64,000 nucleotides of DNA, from positions 12,390,580-12,454,579 of the forward strand of contig NC_088678.1 of the NCBI RefSeq assembly GCF_950023065.1, written 5' to 3'. The DNA is from Planococcus citri (Eukaryota; Arthropoda; Insecta; Hemiptera; Pseudococcidae). Position numbers and translations under genes: made by a program. Within the stretch, counting starts at the first letter, position 1, and every line of letters begins with the position of its first letter. This document shows positions 56,711 to 64,000 of the stretch, in pieces. The notes under the pieces were generated by a model. The model was not told where the DNA came from, made no database searches, and saw nothing but the letters and a program-made list of their open reading frames with translations.

Positions 56711-58110
56711 TACAGGGTCATTCCACGTCAATTGGACCAAGAAGTGGTAGGTGGGTTCGGCGATTTTTTTGAAATTTTTCCTGTGGAAAGCCCTTCCAAA
56801 GGGATGACCAATCACGCAAATCGCAGCCCTCTAGCCCATTTTTAACGGCAGCCAGGGGGTGTCAAAGTTTTCAGTGAACCTAAAATATCATCTATTTCAG
56901 CAGTGAATTACTCGATGACCACGATACCTACCAAAATGGAACTTTTCCCCATAGTAGGGGGTTTTAATAGGCTTTTTGATAGTATCATAAAAATCAGTGT
57001 TACCACATTTTTTCGTACAAAAAATTAGCTCAAAAAGTTTCGAAACGTACTTTTCATATCGTTCCGACTCTCAAAAATTCTGAAAAAAATATATTAAGAA
57101 GTATAGACAACTGTTCATGCTGAACAACATATTAAAAAATTGGAATGGTAACTTGTCGCAAAGTCGATTTAAAAAAAAATTAAAGTTTGCAAAAAAATGT
57201 AATTTTTTTATTTAAGACATGAAACAAAGTTTTGATTGGTAAAGTTGACCCACTTGACCCCTACTTTTGCGTATCCGTTGAAAAAGTTGGAAGAAAAACC
57301 TTCACTCGGTGAAATTAACTCATCACAAAAAAATCAAAATTCGAAAAAATTCAAAAAATAAATAAATTTATATTTTTTTGCTGCGAGTGTGATTTTTATA
57401 AACTTTTTCATGAAATACATCAGAAAAAGGTCAAAATAAGACAAGTGAATAAATTTAAACTTTTTTTGATGTTTGGAATTGAAAATTGAATTTTTTTGAA
57501 TTTTGATTTTTTTGTGATGAGTTTATTTTATCGAGTGAAAGGGGTTTTTCAACTTGTTCAACAGATAAGTAAAAATAGGGGTCAAATGGGTCAACTTTAC
57601 CAGTCAAAACTTTGTTTCATGTTTTAAATTTAAAAAATCACATTTTTTGCAAAATTTAATTTTTTTAAAACGACTTTGCGACAAGTTACCATTCCAATTT
57701 TTGAATATGTTGTTCAACATAAACAGTTGCCTATAATATATTTTTTTCAGAATTTTTGAGAGTCGGAACGATTTGAAAACTATGTTTTGAAACTTTTTGA
57801 GCTAATTTTTTGTACGAAAAAAAGTGGCAACACTGATTTTTATGATATCACTAAAACGCCTTTCAAAACCACTAACTATGGGGAAAAGTTCCATTTTGGT
57901 AGGTATCGCGGTCATCGAGTAATCCACTGCTGAAATGGATGATATTTTAGGTTCACTGAAATCTTTGACACTCCCTGGTTGCCGTTAAAAATGGGCTAGA
58001 GAGTTGCGATTTGCGTCATTGGGCATCCCTTTGGAAAGTCTTTCCACTGGAAAAATTTCAAAAAAATCGCCGAACCCACCTACCGTTCAATTGACGTGGA
58101 ATGACCCTAC
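56711..58110. mobile_element. Palindromic element family C, copy 3 (best preserved)
   Basis: Left TACAGGGTCATTCCACGTCA and right GACGTGGAATGACCCTA are inverted, with TA at both edges. The arms pair over most of the 1.4-kb length around a short centre near 57400: for example TTTTGGTAGGTATCG near 57893-57907 pairs with the left arm near 56922-56937. No transposase. Confidence 0.75.
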
Positions 58111-58865
58111 ACATAGAATGAATGAATAAAACATCTACACATAATACCTACCAATTAAATATTTTTTAAAAATCAAAATTGTTGCAAAGGGGGTACAAAT
58201 TATCCACAAATTGTCCACGTCTTTAAAATATCATGATGGGAGGGTGTGAAAAAATGCAGGGTTTATTTTATAAAAGTGGTAACTATAGCTAAGTTGTTAG
58301 AAAATACCCTACGTAGGTATGTAGAAAATGTGCGATTTTGAAGTTGGAATTTTCAAGATCTTTTCCCCTCACAGTACGTATAATTGTTTTGTTTCGCCCC
58401 TGGGCATGTGCTAAGTACCTAAGAAGTAGGAAATGAAAATTTTTCAGAATACGATTATGTCCAAAAAATTTGGGGCCCGCAAAATTTTGCACTGGAGCCC
58501 GCACTGGCTCTTGCCAGCCCTGGTCAGGTTAGTAGGTTCAAGAGAGAAAAACGCATAACTGCTAGAGATGTAGGTAGGTATCATACTAGCCGTTCCCTGA
58601 TTGGTTATTGATAATTATGCACAGGTATGCATATTTCTATAAGTACTCATATAAGCTTAAATAAGTGAATAATTACTTACTTTGAGCCTACATAAAAGTA
58701 TAAAACAATACCATGCTGGCTGATTTGATAAACACGTAAGCCGCGTATCCCCATTGACGGGAAGACGGGGTTTCTGCCCGGCTTTGTGTTTTATTTTAGC
58801 GAAAAACGTATTTTTCCAACTGAGTGTATGTTTAATTTTCTGTTAATTTTTTAACTTAATGGTAA

Positions 58866-59165
58866 ATAATCACATCAGGTGAATTCTGTGAATTATACGT
58901 ATTAAGATAATCCTTTCATAAACTAAGTACATAAATAAGGTATAGATGCTCACCAAGTCAAATTTAAGATAATCCTTTCATAAAGTACATAAATAAGGTA
59001 TAGATGCTCACCAAGTCAAATTTGCTTTTTTTAGAAGAGCAGCTGTGATTAATACAATTGTGTGGAAGTCACTTGAAATGTGATTAAACCAATTTAACAG
59101 TTTGCTTATTGAGTATGGTTCGCGGATTCACTTTGAAAATTACCTATTTATTTTGAGTCATGCTG
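58866..59165. repeat. Dispersed repeat family D, copy 2 (partial, with internal duplication)
   Basis: Shares ATCACATCAGGTGAATTCTG and GCTCACCAAGTCAAATTT with copy 1. The segment GATAATCCTTTCATAAA...GCTCACCAAGTCAAATTT occurs twice in tandem (about 58910-58965 and 58967-59022), a local duplication of about 57 bp. Confidence 0.65.
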
Positions 59166-59247
59166 AGAAAAGTAACAATAAAAAAAGGCAGGGAAAATGT
59201 ATGTAGGGTCGGAAGGTATAGAATTCGAACTGGGATGGGATCGGAGG

Positions 59248-59461
59248 TACAGGGTGCCCAGAAATATCGTGAACCCCTAAGAAAGTTTTTTATTAAAAAT
59301 ATAGGTTGGCAATGCAGAATAGATGTATGATTAGTGGAATGTTATCAGCTCAGTCAAACAATCAATCATGCGCTAGCATTATTATCATTCAATGTGATCA
59401 ACCGAAACATTTTAGCAGAAGACTTTTTTTAGGGGTTCACGATATTTCTGGACACCCTGTA
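59248..59461. mobile_element. Miniature TA-flanked inverted-repeat element
   Basis: Left ACAGGGTGCCCAGAAATATC (from TA at 59248) and right GATATTTCTGGACACCCTGT (TA at 59460-59461), inverted with one mismatch, about 32 bp of pairing each side. 214 bp. TA-CAGGGTG ends suggest Tc1/mariner origin. The open frame inside is not a gene. Confidence 0.75.
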
Positions 59462-60054
59462 GGTAGGAAAATAGGTAACCTACTATACCACTAATATTTA
59501 AAATACTTGATTCATAAAAATTACTTTCCAAATCAAAAACGAAAAAGTAAGGGAATATTTACGAGTACCTACCTACATTGACCAAATGGTCAGTAATTTC
59601 AATCAAAAAATTGGGGGACTCGTCCCTAGCATAAAAATGTTTTTTAGATCGAAAATGGAATAAAAAATGGAATAAAAATTAAGCAAACTAATTTTGAAAT
59701 TACTTAAAAAACAATCAGCATTATTTTTATCGAATATGGATCAATTCGTTGATCATAATATAATTAACGAGAAACACATATTTATAAATTATTCGTACCT
59801 GAATTATATGTTTCTATAAAAACAAAATGCTTTGAAACTTGCGATTGAGCAATGATCATTTTATTAAAAATCAATAAAATTAAATTAACAAAAAAAATAA
59901 ATGGTAAATCCGACTCCCTCTCCCTCAAATTTAGAATTTTTGTACAAATTTGTTACAGTTTTTCAAAATTATTACGTGTCATTTTACTCTTTCCCGTGTC
60001 CTTTTAGAATCTCAACGATACTTATATTTTTTATATCTTAATTATGGTATCCAA

Positions 60055-61220
60055 ATAATCACATCAGGTGAATGCTGTGAATCATTTCATAAGCTATATA
60101 GATGCATCAAATCAAACTTACATTTTTAGAAGAGCAGTTGTTACCAATATTTAAAAGCTAAGGATAAGTGTATGTTGGTGTGGAAATCACATGAAATAAT
60201 ATTGGACCAATTTAACAGTTTTGCTTATTGCGTTTTTTTCGCGGAATTACTTTTTTTTAAATTACTTATTTTGAGACATGCTTTTTCTTAAGAGCATTTC
60301 GTTGCGTGATTGGTTGTCATTTTGAAAATTGTGATTTTTTTATAATACAGTATATTGTTTGTGCTTTACTGGATGGGTTTTCATTTTTTGAAAAAATTTT
60401 GAAGTATGTACCTACGTTTGCATTTCATATTTTGAACGTCATCTCTCTAACTTGTATTGAAATGTTTGTCAAAATTCATTTCTGACAATTGAGCGCATAC
60501 TAGCATGAGAAACGGTTTTCAAAAAATCACAATCACTTTGAAGGAATTCCTTCTTCTCTTTGAACAAGCATAGCTCTACTCGATTGGGGTTACAGCAATC
60601 TCCAAATAGCCATTTTATGAGAAATTTTCTATGTACTTATCAAATCTATAACTTTACGTTTTTTGTGTTTGGGTTGATATTTGAGGAGAAATATGTCAAA
60701 AACTGAATCCCTAGTCAGGACTGGACACTTCAGATCCTTGATTAGGGTATAAAAATGGACAGGTTTGCCAAATTTCAGCTTCCTAGCAAAATCTCCCAAT
60801 TGACCGCTTGTTTTCTGCCGACTCTACTGGACCATACCAGAGTATTATAAGTAACTGCCTTAATAGTACATTTTGAAATTATTAAGCATTCTTTGGAATT
60901 ATTGGGTGTAAATAAAATACTTACGCTTTTTCTCGTACGTGTTGAAAGTAGCTGTTGGCAATTATTTATATTCGAAAACGTGAGCTAGAATGAAGATCCC
61001 CAAAGCTCTAGCTGCTCGGTCATAGATTTTTAGATTTTTGGGGTATTTTTGAAGAAAAAAAAATTGTGCCCTAAAAATATACTTTTTCTCGTTCATGTTG
61101 GAAGTGGCCCTCTAAATGTGTTTATAGGTTGGAATGTGTGACTTGGAAAGAAGGTTTCCAGAGTTTTCACTGCTCAATCGTGTAATTTCCACAGACTTAC
61201 CTATTATTTAAAAATATTAT
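60055..61220. repeat. Dispersed repeat family D, copy 3
   Basis: Near full-length direct copy of 55548-56705. It shares in order: CACATCAGGTGAAT, AGAAGAGC, TGGACCAATTTAACAG, TTTCGTTGCGTGATTGG, CAAGCATAGCTCTACTCGATT, CAGATCCTTGATT, TTTCTCGTACGTGTTGAAAG and TTTTCTCGTTCATGTTGGAAG. Small insertions distinguish it. Confidence 0.7.
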
Positions 61221-63516
61221 GTAGGCACCTACATAAAATAAATGAATAAAACATCCATAATGGCCTACCCGTTAAATATTTACAATCTTACCTATATCAA
61301 TAGTATAACTAATATGTTTGTATGATGAAAATCAAGATATTGGGACTGGTGCTTGATTCATTTTCTTAGGTACAACCTGTCAATGGTTTTAATTTTGAAG
61401 TTTGATAAAATCGCTATTTTGTCTACAAATGTTACTATTGGTTCTCGATCAATCCCTGCTAGCGATGTAGGTATTTACATTGATAAGTACTTAATATGCA
61501 TACCTAAGTAAGCATAAATTTCTATAAGTACTCCTAAAAATTTAACCAAGTGTTTAATTACTTGAGCCCATACACATAAAAGTATAAAACAACACTCTTA
61601 TTTGTTATTATTGATGACACAGTTTATAAACTATAGGTATTTGTTGCTGGACATAAAAACGACTTTGCAATTTTCACACCACCTACAATTTTCTAGCATG
61701 ATATTTGTACACCAAGATAAAGCTAGAAAAATTTAGGTGTTCTTTAAACGCAAAAGTATATTTTTGGGGTCTAACCACCTAAATTTTTAAATTATATCAC
61801 ACAATTCTCGAATACTAAATATTAGCCCATTTGGAATTCTGAGTTTGCCTAAAGATTCAAATTGGATTTAACGTAGGTTATACCTGCAGGTGAACATTTG
61901 CATTTAAATTCCTCTAACATAATTTGCGTCACACTATGGAAAGTAGGTAGGTATATTTCAATATTTCACATGGAGACAGAAGTAATGAAACATTTAAGGC
62001 ACCTACTTCAGAAGATGATGAAAAAAAAAAAAAAAAAAACAGTGAAAATTATGTTATAATGCTGAAAACTATGGTCTGTAGGTACCACCCAATGTGAAAA
62101 ATATTGGTTTTAAAAATTTATATGTGCTAGCAGAGAATTTCATTGTGAACATTTTGGTGTACCTATTAACATTTGGATTCAAGTGTAAATTAAAAATTGG
62201 TGAATGTGTTCCTGAATGATACAGCTTTCATTTAAGACCAAAACCACATTTCTAGCTTCATTTGGAGGAGGGGGAAAAACTTCAAAAAACGGTCCGCTTC
62301 ACCTCGTTGTATACAATTTTGTAATTAACAAATACGTTACAAGGCAAATGAACCAGTTGCTACATTTTTTTTCTATTGAAAAAATTGTAGATGTAATAGT
62401 AACATTAGGATCTTGAATTAGCCAAATATTTCCAAGTTTGGTAACGGCAGGAGGATGTGGTGCAGATTGTATTAAAAAAATAATAATAAACAATTACGAA
62501 TAACAAAATAATAAATGAAAGTAAAACTAATGACAAAATAAATTATCGAGTTTCGCAACGCATTATCTTTGAATTTGGAACCACAAATTACGTTCTTCGA
62601 GGCCAGCAGTCAAAATCATTTTTGACAAATGAATTTTTCATTTCAAAAAATACAATAAAAAATTAATGGTACGTCTGATTTGTATGTATCAGTGGATACA
62701 TTCAACATTATATCAATTTAGCAGTTTCCCTTAAAAATAGCTAGCGTTGTATCATTAAGTTTGCTTCTCGGAATCACTTTTTAAAAAATTACTTACTAGT
62801 TACTATGTATTTTGACTAATGTTTTTCCTTATGTTCAGACCAGCACCTCGCGGTCCCTCCCTGGCTGCAGCATCCAATTAGCTTTAGAATGTTGTGGTGA
62901 TTTTTCAGTAATTTTACTACCTATCACTGCCATTTCAGATAGTACTAAATTGGCACCTAATACGTGATTACTTACCTATGTGATGTACACAGTTATCACA
63001 GCCTCACAAAGTTCAAAATTTTATCATTCTTAGAACCTTGTATGAAATCAGCTATTTATGTAAAATTGTACATAGGCACAACTGGCGCTTAGTGCATAGT
63101 TTTTTGCACCAGGATGCGTCATATGAGCTATTTGGTCGACGTTCGTTTCTCAATATTTTTCTACTTTTTCAAAGCGCGTGACATTTTCTAAGAAATCATT
63201 TTCGAAAAATTGAAAATGTATAATTAATCGTTGTGATTCGAGCTCCGGGTACTTTTCCATCCTAGCTCTTTATCGGGCTGTCAATGTAGCCTATCAGCCA
63301 ATGGTTTCGCTTTTTTTTCTTGTTGACAACTAATATGACATCACCTGGCTTGGCTCAATCAGTGCTGATCATCATTTGTCTGAGTCTTGATACTGACTCC
63401 AAAGCCATTGCAAATACATTGTTCTCCAAATTTTCTAAAATTTGGACTCAATTTTCCTTAAAAGTCAAAATAAAGGTGATTTTTTGACATTTTTGACCTT
63501 TCAGCCGACTAAATAA
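61221..63516. other. Intergenic, no supported gene
   Basis: AT-rich sequence with an A tract at about 62021-62039. The part near 62690-62830 resembles degraded family D sequence (TTTAGCAGTTT, CGGAATCACTTTTTAAA). I see no exon or RNA gene. Confidence 0.4.
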
Positions 63517-63770
63517 CTCAAAACTAAAGTACCAGATGCTAACCAAGTCAATTAAGATTTTAGAAGAGCAGCTGTGATTAATTGTAGTATAATTGTGTGG
63601 AAATCACTTGAAATATAATATGATTGGACTAATTTAACAGTTTTGCTGACCTTTTGAGTTTGTTTTGAGAAATCATTTTTTTTAAAATTACTTATTTCGG
63701 GTCAGGCTTTTTCTTATAAACTATAAACACCAAACTGCAGGAAACGGGGAAAAGGGACAGTAGTAAAATC
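63517..63770. repeat. Dispersed repeat family D, copy 4 (partial)
   Basis: Contains the family D words GATGCTAACCAAGTCAA, AGAAGAGCAGCTGTGATTAA, GTGTGGAAATCACTTGAAAT and TTAACAGTTTTGCT in the same order and orientation as copies 1-3. Truncated by or adjoining the inverted-repeat element at 63774. Confidence 0.65.
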
Positions 63771-63773
63771 TTG

Positions 63774-63961
63774 TGTCATGCCAATTTCTCCCGCTGGGTG
63801 CTTTTGGCTGCGCTATACGCTAGTTTGCAGGCAACAGGGAAGAGGTATGGGTTGGATGCTCTTGGTTACGCACGCTGTACTTCGCAGTTCGCATGGTACT
63901 TTGTTCAAGAATTCGACACCAGCGCAGCCAAAAGCACCCAGGGGGATAAATTGGCATGACA
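63774..63961. mobile_element. Short inverted-repeat element with about 40-bp ends
   Basis: Left TGTCATGCCAATTTCTCCCG and right GGGGGATAAATTGGCATGACA pair, continuing through CTGGGTGCTTTTGGCTGCGC / GCGCAGCCAAAAGCACCCAG exactly. 188 bp. GC-richer than its surroundings. The plus-strand open frame covering it is explained by the repeat and is not called as a gene. Confidence 0.75.
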
Positions 63962-64000
63962 AACACAATTTAGCCAATATGGCCTCTAGTTTGTTGTCTT

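Noticed and set aside
58735..58800. GC-rich patch with a small inverted repeat, considered as a tRNA
   Set aside because: No cloverleaf with T-loop GTTC and anticodon arm could be formed; I found no tRNA anywhere in the window by eye.

Overview
Eukaryotic nuclear DNA, AT-rich, with multi-exon genes, GT-AG introns, many transposable-element remnants and several kinds of tandem repeat. The splice sites, the protein families and the very frequent words GTAGGTA/TACCTAC point to an insect. A hemipteran such as a mealybug or scale insect is my guess, and the sequence alone does not prove it. Three protein-coding loci can be reconstructed; the rest is introns and repeat-filled intergenic DNA. Region 1 (1-24551, plus strand) is the 3' part of a large gene. 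Fifteen coding exons join in phase into a 1223-residue C-terminal portion. It has an acidic N-terminal stretch, a methyl-CpG-binding-like (MBD) domain, a Ser/Lys-rich linker, an atypical PHD-like zinc finger, a long linker, an F-box and a leucine-rich-repeat-like region. It is probably a nuclear chromatin protein that also contacts an SCF ubiquitin ligase. Four of its introns are large. Two hold copies of one palindromic (foldback) element family (6277-9464 and 22232-24122). A third holds a 6.9-kb TTAA-flanked element (13794-20732) that is a stack of nested palindromes. Region 2 (24552-36500) starts with the 3' UTR of gene 1, followed by a 1-kb array of an 11-bp minisatellite (26122-27163). 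Next, on the minus strand, comes a small secreted Cys-rich protein gene (29083-30322, with a possible signal-peptide exon at 35699-35818). A 3.7-kb GATC-rich satellite with a higher-order repeat lies between that exon and the rest (30971-34680), and a 132-bp tandem array follows (35041-35560). Region 3 (36851-43355, minus strand) is a two-exon gene for a 539-residue secreted precursor with a signal peptide and several dibasic cleavage sites, resembling a neuropeptide or granin-type precursor. Its 4.9-kb intron carries one copy of a second palindromic family. Region 4 (43356-64000) has no gene I can support. It contains miniature inverted-repeat elements (45958-46877, 59248-59461, 63774-63961), a purine-rich minisatellite with ~140-bp higher-order structure (46921-47770), a second array of the 132-bp family (52960-53560) lying inside a disrupted palindromic element, a complete palindromic element (56711-58110), and direct copies of a roughly 1.15-kb dispersed repeat. 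The two secreted-protein genes lie next to each other on the minus strand, but nothing in the sequence shows that they act together. The most striking property of the window is how much of it is inverted-repeat DNA able to fold back, most of it inside introns of the chromatin-protein gene.
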